From NCBI GenBank assembly GCA_002299785.1, contig DBNL01000064.1:1208-28010 (forward strand): a stretch of DNA of 26,803 nt. The letters run 5' to 3'. Source of the DNA: Verrucomicrobia bacterium UBA673 (GTDB lineage: Bacteria > Verrucomicrobiota > Verrucomicrobiia > Limisphaerales > UBA1096). Each line of letters begins with the position of its first letter. Within the stretch, counting starts at the first letter, position 1. The notes below the pieces were generated by a model, which was not told the DNA's origin, did not search any database, and saw only the letters and a list, made by a program, of their open reading frames with translations. This document shows positions 7,665 to 14,622 of this stretch, piece after piece. Both the position numbers and the translations under genes were made by a program.

Positions 7665-9005
7665 TCAGCGCGAAGGCTTCGCAAAGCAAAATAGATGTTT
7701 ATTGCCACGTAGGTAGATGGCGTCGCCGACGATGGCTGGCGACGCATAGAACGTCTCGTTCAGTTCGTTGATCGCCAGCACTTTAATTTCAGGGCCGCGC
7801 TGAAGAACGACTGTTCTGCCTGCCTCGCTGAGCAGGTAGATACGGTCCGCCGCTCCGACTGGCGAGGCACTGAAGTTGAGGTTCCCAGGCAAACGGTGTT
7901 TCAGGTAACGACGCGCGCCATCCGTCGCGCCGAGGCAAGAGAAGAAACTCCGGTCTTCCAGCAGGTAGATCTCCTCGCCCCAGAGCATCGGGCAGGGCAC
8001 GTAGGGTACACCGCGACGGAGCGACCAGACCACACTCTCGCTACCGGTCAAGTCACCGCGCTTGCCCAATGCGATCGCCTGAAGCGTATCTTTCTTCCAA
8101 CCGCTGGCAGTGAAAACCAAGCCGTGGCCGACCGCAGGCATGGGGATCGCGCTCGCGGTATGACCGCCACATCGCCAGATCAGCTCGCCCGTGGCCAAGT
8201 CGTAGGATCGTACTGTCTTTCCGTTGACCACCACCTGGCGACGACCCGCGTGGGTGAAGATGCACGGCGTGGTCCAGTTCGAGGTCTCGTCACGATCCTG
8301 CTTCCAGATTTCCTCGCCGGACCTCTTGTCGATCGCCACCACGTACGACTGCCGTTCCGTATCGACGACAATCACGAGCGTGTCCCCGAAAAGAGCCGGC
8401 GAACTGCCTTCGCCCAACGAGTCTTCCATCGCTTGCGGTTCAAAATATTTTTTCCAGACGAACCGTCCCTCGAAGTCGTAACAATAGAGGCCGAACGAAC
8501 CGAAATAGGCGTAAATATGCTGGCCGTCGGTCACAGGTGACGCCGAAGCAAACCCGCCCTTGCGGTGATGCCCCTGGTGCGGCATCGCCTCGTGAACGGT
8601 CTGACTCCAGAGCAGCTTGCCGGTGATCCGGTCGATGCACACGATCGCAAACTTCTGTGGTTTCCACGAATCGACCACCTGGGGATGCAGATTTATGTTT
8701 GGCGTGCCGGCGGGAATGACGTCCGGAATGGCCATCTTCTTGTCGAGGGCAATCGCGGTCAGCAGAAAAATCCGTTCGCCCCAAATAATCGGAGTCCCCC
8801 ACCCTTTGCCATCGACAGGAGTCTTCCAGAGCAAGTTTTCCGTCTCGCTCCAAGTGACTGGAGGGTCAGCTTGCAACGCTACGCCGTTCCAGGTTGGCCC
8901 CCGCCACTGCGGCCAGTATTTCAGGGCCTCGTCCGCCATGGGCCGTGTGGAAGCCAGCCCCACCAAAAGCACAGTTGCAATTGTTGTTAGTGGGAGGTGT
9001 TTCAT
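7665..9005 (-). CDS. Exported PQQ-like beta-propeller repeat protein
   Basis: A 446-residue exported protein with signal peptide MKHLPLTTIATVLLVGLAST. The mature start (YWPQWRGPTWNGVA) is the usual opening of the PQQ-like beta-propeller proteins abundant in planctomycetes and verrucomicrobia. Repeated blades such as ENLLWKTPVDGKGWGTPIIWGERIFLLTA and GELIWRCGGHTASAIPMPAVGHGLVFTASG follow along the whole length. No catalytic quinoprotein dehydrogenase signature was seen, so it is more likely a binding or scaffold propeller than a PQQ enzyme. The ATG shares one base with the TAA of the upstream sulfatase (TAATG), which indicates translational coupling. It may help bind or present the sulfatase's substrate, but that is inference. 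In the same frame the stop TGA is followed by another 74 or so sense codons. Confidence 0.87.
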   Translation of the reverse strand: MKHLPLTTIATVLLVGLASTRPMADEALKYWPQWRGPTWNGVALQADPPVTWSETENLLWKTPVDGKGWGTPIIWGERIFLLTAIALDKKMAIPDVIPAGTPNINLHPQVVDSWKPQKFAIVCIDRITGKLLWSQTVHEAMPHQGHHRKGGFASASPVTDGQHIYAYFGSFGLYCYDFEGRFVWKKYFEPQAMEDSLGEGSSPALFGDTLVIVVDTERQSYVVAIDKRSGEEIWKQDRDETSNWTTPCIFTHAGRRQVVVNGKTVRSYDLATGELIWRCGGHTASAIPMPAVGHGLVFTASGWKKDTLQAIALGKRGDLTGSESVVWSLRRGVPYVPCPMLWGEEIYLLEDRSFFSCLGATDGARRYLKHRLPGNLNFSASPVGAADRIYLLSEAGRTVVLQRGPEIKVLAINELNETFYASPAIVGDAIYLRGNKHLFCFAKPSR

Positions 9006-10477
9006 TACCTGTTGGCTCCCGGCATTTGGCTTGGTTTGATATCAACTTCCTTGATTAGTTTCTCAAGAATTTTTTCGGTTTGTGCAGTGGCTCTGGCATA
9101 ACTGGGCTGGCCGGCAAGATTGTTCATTTCATTCGGATCTTTGCCCAAATCATAGAACTCATAGTCTGTTGTGCCAGAAAATCGTACTAGTTTGTGTTGG
9201 CGGGTACGAACGCCCCAGTGGAAATGTCCGGTCGCCCAGTAGGCATACCAGATTCCCTTGCGCCAATTGGTCGGGTGGCGCCCCTGTAAAAGTGGACGCA
9301 GACTCACTCCCTGCATAGCCTTGGGAATCGGAATCCCGGCAACACCAAGCAGTGTGGGTGCAAAATCCACATTACTGCACAAAGAATCATTGATTGAGCC
9401 CGCCTTGATCTCCCCAGGGTACCTAACGATGAAGGGCATCTTGATGGATCCTTCCAGAATAAGCCGCTTGTCATAAAGGCCGTGCTGGCCAAGCCAGTAC
9501 CCTTGATCACTGGTGTAGATAACCATAGTTTCATCCTTGATATTCTCCTGTTCAAGAAAATCCATTACCCGCTTGATATTGTCATCCACAGCTCCCACAG
9601 CACGAAGATATTTGTGAATCATGTGCTGATATGCCGCAGAAGTCTTGCCACGAGTGGTACCGTCGTGCGGCCACATGGGAGGATCCTTGTCCGTTTCGTG
9701 TCGGCCAAAATAGCCGTTTTTACGGACCATGTGCCAGGTGTGCACGCCCTTAAGCCGGGGACTGGTTTTTTCGACGTCCTCGTGGAGACTGGGCGGCTCC
9801 GGTATGAGTGTTTCTTTGAGGTAATCCTTCCAGCGCTCTGGGTACTCATAGGAATGGTGCGGTGCCTTGAAATGCAACATCATGCAGAATGGTTTCTTTG
9901 CATCACGCGCCTTCAACCATGCTAATGCCTGATCTGTATAGATATCTGAACAATAGCCGGTGTGTTTTTCGCCTGGCACTATTTCACGTTTTTTTCTGCT
10001 GCCATACCATTGCCCATTTTGGGTATAAAAAATAGGATCGAACCATGAACCCTGCCCACGAGTGACCTTGTAAGTGTCAAAACCCGTTGGGCGGGAGGTA
10101 AGATGCCATTTACCAAACACCGCTGTCTGATAACCGGCCTTTTTTAATCCTACGGCCAACTGCGGTGAATCTTCACTGATGGAACCGTTGAGATTTGGAA
10201 CCCCATTCTTGTGGCTGTATTGTCCAGTTAAAATACTTGCACGACTGGGTGAACAGATGGAGTTGTTGCAGAAAACATTGGTAAATCGCATGCCCTCTGC
10301 AGCCAACTGATCAATTGTGGGCGTGGGACAATATTTTTTTAACCATGAGCCATATGCCCCGATCGCCTCCCTCGCATGATCATCAGACATGATAAAAATA
10401 ATGTTGGGCCGCTCTCCAAAAACCAAACTTGAGACGGATAACACGGCTGCAACTGTTGTGAGTAGAAGGTGTTTCAT
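9005..10477 (-). CDS. Secreted formylglycine sulfatase
   Basis: A 490-residue S1 sulfatase with signal peptide MKHLLLTTVAAVLSVSSLVFG. Motifs in order: NIIFIMSDDH (25-34) with the metal-binding aspartates, the activation site C75-S-P-S-R79 where C75 becomes formylglycine, KWHLTSRP, a GYWLGQHGLYDKR block, and a C-terminal subdomain ending in YEFYDLGKDPNEMNNLAGQP. The pattern resembles the large bacterial group annotated as arylsulfatase or N-acetylglucosamine-6-sulfatase-like, but the exact substrate cannot be told. It is followed without a gap by the PQQ-like propeller gene. Sampled lines give about 43-45% GC, lower than the flanking housekeeping genes, and it lacks the TTGGCCAA motif. The start is fixed by the signal peptide and by similarity to the other MK-x-LL-x-TT starts nearby. 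Confidence 0.93.
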   Translation of the reverse strand: MKHLLLTTVAAVLSVSSLVFGERPNIIFIMSDDHAREAIGAYGSWLKKYCPTPTIDQLAAEGMRFTNVFCNNSICSPSRASILTGQYSHKNGVPNLNGSISEDSPQLAVGLKKAGYQTAVFGKWHLTSRPTGFDTYKVTRGQGSWFDPIFYTQNGQWYGSRKKREIVPGEKHTGYCSDIYTDQALAWLKARDAKKPFCMMLHFKAPHHSYEYPERWKDYLKETLIPEPPSLHEDVEKTSPRLKGVHTWHMVRKNGYFGRHETDKDPPMWPHDGTTRGKTSAAYQHMIHKYLRAVGAVDDNIKRVMDFLEQENIKDETMVIYTSDQGYWLGQHGLYDKRLILEGSIKMPFIVRYPGEIKAGSINDSLCSNVDFAPTLLGVAGIPIPKAMQGVSLRPLLQGRHPTNWRKGIWYAYWATGHFHWGVRTRQHKLVRFSGTTDYEFYDLGKDPNEMNNLAGQPSYARATAQTEKILEKLIKEVDIKPSQMPGANR

Positions 10478-10561
10478 TTCAATTCTTCAGTCGTCCTGGC
10501 GCCGTGCTTGCGGAGAAAGATGGTTCCCTGACTGTTCATATAAAGAGCAAGCAATCCTCTA

Positions 10562-10603
10562 CAAAAAATAAAACACCTTGAGAGCCACTTTAATTATCAA
10601 GTG
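10562..10603 (-). terminator. Rho-independent terminator after the pseudopilin gene
   Basis: Read on the minus strand, CACTTGA (complement of 10597-10603) pairs with TCAAGGTG (complement of 10574-10581) with one bulged base. A T-rich run, TTTTATTTTTT (complement of 10563-10573), follows directly. It lies about 40 nt past the stop of the pseudopilin-like gene and before the sulfatase start at 10477, so it separates the two units. Confidence 0.6.
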
Positions 10604-10642
10604 CGTGGTGCTGGCGGTAAATTCCATGCGCAGGGCCGACTT

Positions 10643-11389
10643 TTACTGGCCGCCTAAGGCTGGGTTCAACCAAGGCGTCCCGGCGTGAAACCAGAAGGGA
10701 TCCATCGCCTCAACATGCCCGTCGGAGAGCGAGTTGACACTGCGCCCGCCATGACGCAGGTGCGGGCCACCCCACCACGGGTTGCTAGTGCCGGTCATGC
10801 AAGGGGGGCAACCGGAGCCTTTGATCATGACAGCGGGATCACCAATCATAAATGCACCCAGCTTGGTGCGTGAGCTGACATCGACACTCGGGTTTTTACT
10901 GGCATTGGCCTGCACACCAGAGTCAACAAGATAAACCACCTTGGAATGATTTTTCACGCTGGAATCCTTGGTGTGTACATAATTGACCCAGTGGCTCAAC
11001 TCGCCGCCGAGCACGTGGTTCATAGCGTAGTCGGTCGCCACGGGATAAGGGAAAGGCGTGCCGCCGACATGGGTGGTCTTAATGCGTTTACCCTTGCGCG
11101 ACGGGCAGACGAGGATGTTGGTCGTGTTCAGGTACGGATCGAGCAGCTCATACCAGGTGTGGAACACTTTTGAAAAGGGCGGATGGACGAATATCACGAC
11201 ATTTTTGTCATCGTTGTCGGAGGTGTACATCTTTCCAGCGAGGAGGATCTGCTTGTTGTTGTTGACGCAGTACGCCTCCTGCGCCTTGGCCTTGGCACGC
11301 GACAATGCCGGCAGAAGCATCGCAGCCAGAATCGCTATGATGGCAATAACCACCAGCAGTTCAATTAACGTGAAGGCTTTTTTCCCCAT
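10643..11389 (-). CDS. Type II secretion pseudopilin-like protein
   Basis: A 248-residue protein with a type IV pilin/pseudopilin N-terminus: basic MGKKA, then FTLIELLVVIAIIAILAAMLLPAL, with the conserved glutamate at position 5 of the mature chain. The cleavage site has Ala rather than the usual Gly at -1. The rest matches the prepilin-type proteins common in verrucomicrobia and lentisphaeres: SRAKAKAQEAYCVNNNKQILLAGKMYTSDNDDK, a cysteine in ILVCPSRKG, and a C-terminal RSVNSLSDGHVEAM followed by PFWF. In such genomes these exist as many paralogues next to sulfatases and glycan genes and are thought to be surface or secretion-linked. The gene appears to be transcribed alone, since a terminator follows. 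Its role here is unknown. Confidence 0.88.
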   Translation of the reverse strand: MGKKAFTLIELLVVIAIIAILAAMLLPALSRAKAKAQEAYCVNNNKQILLAGKMYTSDNDDKNVVIFVHPPFSKVFHTWYELLDPYLNTTNILVCPSRKGKRIKTTHVGGTPFPYPVATDYAMNHVLGGELSHWVNYVHTKDSSVKNHSKVVYLVDSGVQANASKNPSVDVSSRTKLGAFMIGDPAVMIKGSGCPPCMTGTSNPWWGGPHLRHGGRSVNSLSDGHVEAMDPFWFHAGTPWLNPALGGQ

Positions 11390-11421
11390 GAATCCGATCT
11401 AGAAAAACACCAAAGTTACTC

Positions 11422-11434
11422 AGGCCGAAGGCCT
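11422..11434 (-). terminator. Weak hairpin between the sulfatase and pseudopilin genes
   Basis: AGGCC-GAA-GGCCT forms a short 5-bp stem about 100 nt past the stop of the sulfatase gene (11536). A partial T-rich stretch (complement of 11402-11406) follows at a distance. It could be a weak terminator or only a chance palindrome. Confidence 0.25.
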
Positions 11435-11535
11435 CAAAAGAAACATTGACCCCAAAAAACACAAGTCATATTTGCTCGTATCGGCAAACGGCATGTTGCG
11501 GGATAATCGGATTCTAATCATTAACCAGCCTTGAT

Positions 11536-13047
11536 TCACTTGATTCTACTCAATCTCACGTCGAGGGACTTGGCAAAGCGGGACACGATTTTGGCATAGT
11601 TAGGCTTGCCTGCGAGGTTGGTCCATTCGTGGGGGTCGTTTTTTCGATGGTAAAGTTCCTCGCTGCCGTCGCTGTATCGGATGTAGCGCCAGTTTGTGCC
11701 GCTAATGGCATGGTTTCCTTTGTCAAACGTGGTGATGGCAAGACGATTACTGATGGCTTCTGGGTTCGTGAGTTGGGGGCGAAGTGACTGACCATCGAGA
11801 CGGTGGACCTGCTTCAATCCGCACAGATCAACGAGCGAGGGGTAAAGGTCGATGAGGCTCACAGGGTTGTCGCAGATTGCATTTGTGGCGAATCGACCTT
11901 CGCTAAAGCTTGGCGGGAGGATGAGCAGAGGAACCTGCGTGGAACGCTGCCAGCCGGTCCATTTGCCCCAGTGCTGTTTTTCGCCGAGATGCCACCCGTG
12001 GTCGCCAAACAAAATTACCCATGTGTTTTTGCTGTGCGATGTCGAGTCAAGCGCATCGAGGATGCGACCGACCTGTGCGTCAATGAAGGTGACGCAGGCA
12101 AGGTAGGCCCTGACCGCCGCCTGCCATTGTCCATGTTTGACCGTTGTGGCGTGAGCGCCAGCAGTAACGGCTTCAAGGGCCCACTTGCTCGCGACCGGGC
12201 TGAGGTCCTCAAGGTCATCCTCGCGGACTAGCGGCAGTTTGATATCGATACCGTCGTACAGGTCAAAATATTTTTTTGGCGCGTATAATGGAATGTGCGG
12301 GCGGTAGTAGCCGACAGCCATAAAGAAAGGCTTGGCTGCGGATTGCCTCCGCAAATTCTGAATCGCCCAGTCGGTAATTTTGCCGTCGCCCATGTCACCG
12401 TCGGCCACGTCCAGCGACGCCCAGTCAAACGACTCACCCTTGGGATCGTTAGGGCTGCGGTCGCTTGGCATTCGATTAAACGGCAGCACGTACTCACGGC
12501 CATTCATGCGAATGACATGGCGTGGGTTGTCGCCGCCCTTACCCGGTAACTCGGCCTTGGTGTAGTTGGCTGACTTGCCGGCGAACGGGCTCCAACGTTG
12601 CTCGGGGAAAAACTCACTCTGAAAAATACTACGACTGCTTCCGTGCAGAAGTTTGCCTGTGCCAAATGTTTTGTAACCGGCGTTTTTAAATACTTGAGGA
12701 AGCAGCAGAACACCGGGGTTTTCCTTATGCCAACCCTTGTCGTTATTACTGTACATGCCGGTATGGAACGGCTGGCGCCCGGTGAAGATGGCATTGCGCG
12801 ACGGTCCGCAGAGCGGCGCGGCGCAGTGGGCGTTGGAGAATAGTACGCCGCGCTTGGCCAAACGATCTATGTTCGGCGTGATCGCCTGCGGGTGTCCACC
12901 AAAACAGCCCAGCCAATCGTTCAAGTCGTCGATTACAATGAAAAGCACATTTGGCTTTTCCGGCGCCTGGCCGGGCAGCTTGGCCAAGGGCTGGGCTGCG
13001 GCGGTTAGGCACAGCGCGAGTATTATCATAAGCTTGCGACAATTCAT
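11536..13047 (-). CDS. Secreted sulfatase, iduronate-2-sulfatase-like
   Basis: A 503-residue S1 sulfatase. The N-terminal hydrophobic signal (KLMIILALCLTAAAQPLA) differs from the MK-x-LL-x-TT starts of its neighbours. PNVLFIVIDDLNDWLGCFGG (32-51) is the metal-binding strand in the form typical of iduronate-2-sulfatase-like enzymes, and C80-G-P-S-R84 is the formylglycine motif. GTGKLLHG, GYYRPHIPLYAPKKYFDLYD and LFGDHGWHLGEKQHWGKWTGWQRSTQVPLLI are further blocks of that subgroup, and it ends with ELYHRKNDPHEWTNLAGKPNYA. Hydrolysis of 2-O-sulfate on uronic acids is the activity of the best-known relatives, but subgroup membership does not prove it here. It carries two TTGGCCAA copies near its 5' end, unlike the genes between 3.7 and 12.85 kb. 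No clear Shine-Dalgarno site precedes the ATG. Confidence 0.92.
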   Translation of the reverse strand: MNCRKLMIILALCLTAAAQPLAKLPGQAPEKPNVLFIVIDDLNDWLGCFGGHPQAITPNIDRLAKRGVLFSNAHCAAPLCGPSRNAIFTGRQPFHTGMYSNNDKGWHKENPGVLLLPQVFKNAGYKTFGTGKLLHGSSRSIFQSEFFPEQRWSPFAGKSANYTKAELPGKGGDNPRHVIRMNGREYVLPFNRMPSDRSPNDPKGESFDWASLDVADGDMGDGKITDWAIQNLRRQSAAKPFFMAVGYYRPHIPLYAPKKYFDLYDGIDIKLPLVREDDLEDLSPVASKWALEAVTAGAHATTVKHGQWQAAVRAYLACVTFIDAQVGRILDALDSTSHSKNTWVILFGDHGWHLGEKQHWGKWTGWQRSTQVPLLILPPSFSEGRFATNAICDNPVSLIDLYPSLVDLCGLKQVHRLDGQSLRPQLTNPEAISNRLAITTFDKGNHAISGTNWRYIRYSDGSEELYHRKNDPHEWTNLAGKPNYAKIVSRFAKSLDVRLSRIK

Positions 13048-13185
13048 TTGCTTAGTCGGCAGACGGTGCGCCCGGTCATGCCGTCTTTCAAGTTTTCAGT
13101 TGCACTATTACTCCGACGTTTCTGCTGGCCAAGCGGGTGGTCTTCATAAAGACTTTCTGCGCTTCAGGGAGCGCAAGTCAGCGGC
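13048..13185. promoter_or_regulatory. Divergent intergenic region between sulfatase and glycosyltransferase
   Basis: A 138-nt gap between genes transcribed away from each other, so both promoters should lie here. I could not assign -35 and -10 boxes with confidence. It contains a near match to the palindrome family (CTGGCCAAGCG at about 13125-13135) and a perfect 6-bp inverted repeat TGCGCT-TCAGGG-AGCGCA at 13158-13175. The loop and right arm of that repeat contain GGGAG, the only Shine-Dalgarno-like string before the TTG start at 13186. Confidence 0.45.
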
Positions 13186-14478
13186 TTGAATATCATTCAG
13201 ATCACACCCGGCGCAGGGGGCATGTATTGCGGGAATTGCTTCCGCGACAATGCTCTCGTGACGCAACTCAGGCGGATGGGCCACCATGCGCTGATGATTC
13301 CGCTGTATCTCCCACTCACACTTGATGAGGCGGACCAAAGCGAGGGCACGCCGCTCTTCTTCAGCGGGCTTAATGTCTATCTCGCACAGAAGTTCAACTG
13401 TTTCCAAAAAGCACCGAACTGGCTGCGAAAATGGTTAACCTCCGGGTGGTTACTCAACTGGGTTGGTAATTTCGCCAGCAAGACCCGTGGCGCAGACGTC
13501 GGCGATCTAATGCTCTCGATGATGCGCGGCGAGGCTGGCAATCAGGCGCGCGAACTCGAGCAGCTTATCGTCTGGCTAAAGGAACACGAGCAACCGGATG
13601 TCATCTGCCTATCCAATGCGTTGATCGCCGGCCTGGCTAAGCGTATCAGGCAGGAGATTGGCGTGCCAGTAGTCTGCCTGCTAGAGGGCGAGGACGCGTT
13701 TCTCGACTCGCTGCCCAGCCCGCAGCGAGAGGACACTTGGGCCGAGCTTCGTGAGCGCACTGCTGATATCGACCTGTTCATCGCGCCGACGCGCTATTAC
13801 GCCGACACCATGGCCCAGCGAGCCGGAATCCCTGCCGACAAGATTGAAAGCATCCACAACGGCATTAATCTTAACGGCTTCGAGCTAAGCGATCTACCGG
13901 ACAACCCGCCGGTGCTGGGCTACTTCGCCCGGATGTGCCCAGAGAAGGGACTAGACACACTCGTCGATGCGTTCATACGTTTGAAGCAAACCGACCAAGT
14001 GCCGGGGCTCAAGCTGGCCATCGGCGGTGGCTGCCAACCGGGTGACGAGGATTTCGTCAGGGAACAAAAAAAACGGCTCCGGACCGCCGGCCTGCTGGGC
14101 GATGCAGACTTCCTGCCAAACCTTGACCGAGATGCAAAGCTAGCATTTTACCGTAGACTCACAGCGCTCAGCGTGCCTGCAATGTTTGGAGAAGCGTTTG
14201 GCCTGTATGTGGTCGAGGCGATGGCCAGCGGCGTGCCGGTGGTGGCACCTAACCACGCCAGTTTCCCGGAGATGGTTGAGCAAAACCAAGCCGGTGTAAT
14301 CTGCGAAAAAGGCAGCGTCGCCGCCTTGGCCGATGCGATCGGGCAGTTGCTGCTCGACCGCGAGCGCTTGGCCAAGTGCGCCGCCGCCGGCCGCCAAGCC
14401 GCCTTACAAACCCACAACATCGAGCGTATGGCCGAGTCGTTCGTCGCCCGCTTGGCCAAGCTGAGCATTAAGAGGTAA
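13186..14478 (+). CDS. Glycosyltransferase family 4 protein
   Basis: A 430-residue GT-B glycosyltransferase of family GT4, likely cytoplasmic, transferring a sugar from a nucleotide donor to an unknown acceptor. The N-terminus NIIQITPGAGGMYCGNCFRDNALVTQLRRMGH is the glycine-rich acceptor-domain opening of a GT4 subgroup common in PVC bacteria. The C-terminal donor domain shows PVLGYFARMCPEKGLDTLVDAF and the E-x7-E motif in FGEAFGLYVVEAMASGVPVVAP. The start is TTG at 13186, supported by the conserved family N-terminus beginning exactly there. GGGAG lies about 14 nt upstream, within a possible hairpin. No signal peptide or membrane segment is seen. The downstream thioredoxin gene is separated by 144 nt and may be independently transcribed. 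Confidence 0.9.
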   Translation: MNIIQITPGAGGMYCGNCFRDNALVTQLRRMGHHALMIPLYLPLTLDEADQSEGTPLFFSGLNVYLAQKFNCFQKAPNWLRKWLTSGWLLNWVGNFASKTRGADVGDLMLSMMRGEAGNQARELEQLIVWLKEHEQPDVICLSNALIAGLAKRIRQEIGVPVVCLLEGEDAFLDSLPSPQREDTWAELRERTADIDLFIAPTRYYADTMAQRAGIPADKIESIHNGINLNGFELSDLPDNPPVLGYFARMCPEKGLDTLVDAFIRLKQTDQVPGLKLAIGGGCQPGDEDFVREQKKRLRTAGLLGDADFLPNLDRDAKLAFYRRLTALSVPAMFGEAFGLYVVEAMASGVPVVAPNHASFPEMVEQNQAGVICEKGSVAALADAIGQLLLDRERLAKCAAAGRQAALQTHNIERMAESFVARLAKLSIKR

Positions 14479-14622
14479 AGAGATTGGAACACGGATTTTG
14501 GAGATTCAAACGGATTTCATCCTATAGGTCCTTTTGAGACCCCAAAATCTGCATCCCCACTCAGAACTTGAAACTCCTTTTCCGGCTTTGCGACTCACTG
14601 GACAGACCGTAAGGTTGCCCCC
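14479..14622. other. Intergenic gap before the thioredoxin-domain gene
   Basis: A 144-nt spacer. It has two copies of ACGGATTT (14491-14498 and 14510-14517), a CCTATAGG palindrome at 14521-14528, and GATTTTGG/CCAAAATC arms (14494-14501 and 14542-14549) separated by 40 nt. None is strong enough to call. TAAGG about 9 nt before the GTG start is a plausible ribosome site. Confidence 0.4.

Noticed and set aside
7665..9005. PQQ-dependent alcohol dehydrogenase
   Set aside because: Shorter than such enzymes and without their catalytic and heme motifs. The WPQWRGP opening fits the non-enzymatic PQQ-like propeller proteins of PVC bacteria.
12737..13189. 150-codon plus-strand frame reaching the glycosyltransferase start
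   Set aside because: Mostly antisense to the sulfatase; only the end is intergenic. The translation is not protein-like.
14494..14549. GATTTTGG / CCAAAATC arms as a terminator after the glycosyltransferase
   Set aside because: Arms of 8 bp around a 40-nt loop with no T-run afterwards; not a credible intrinsic terminator.
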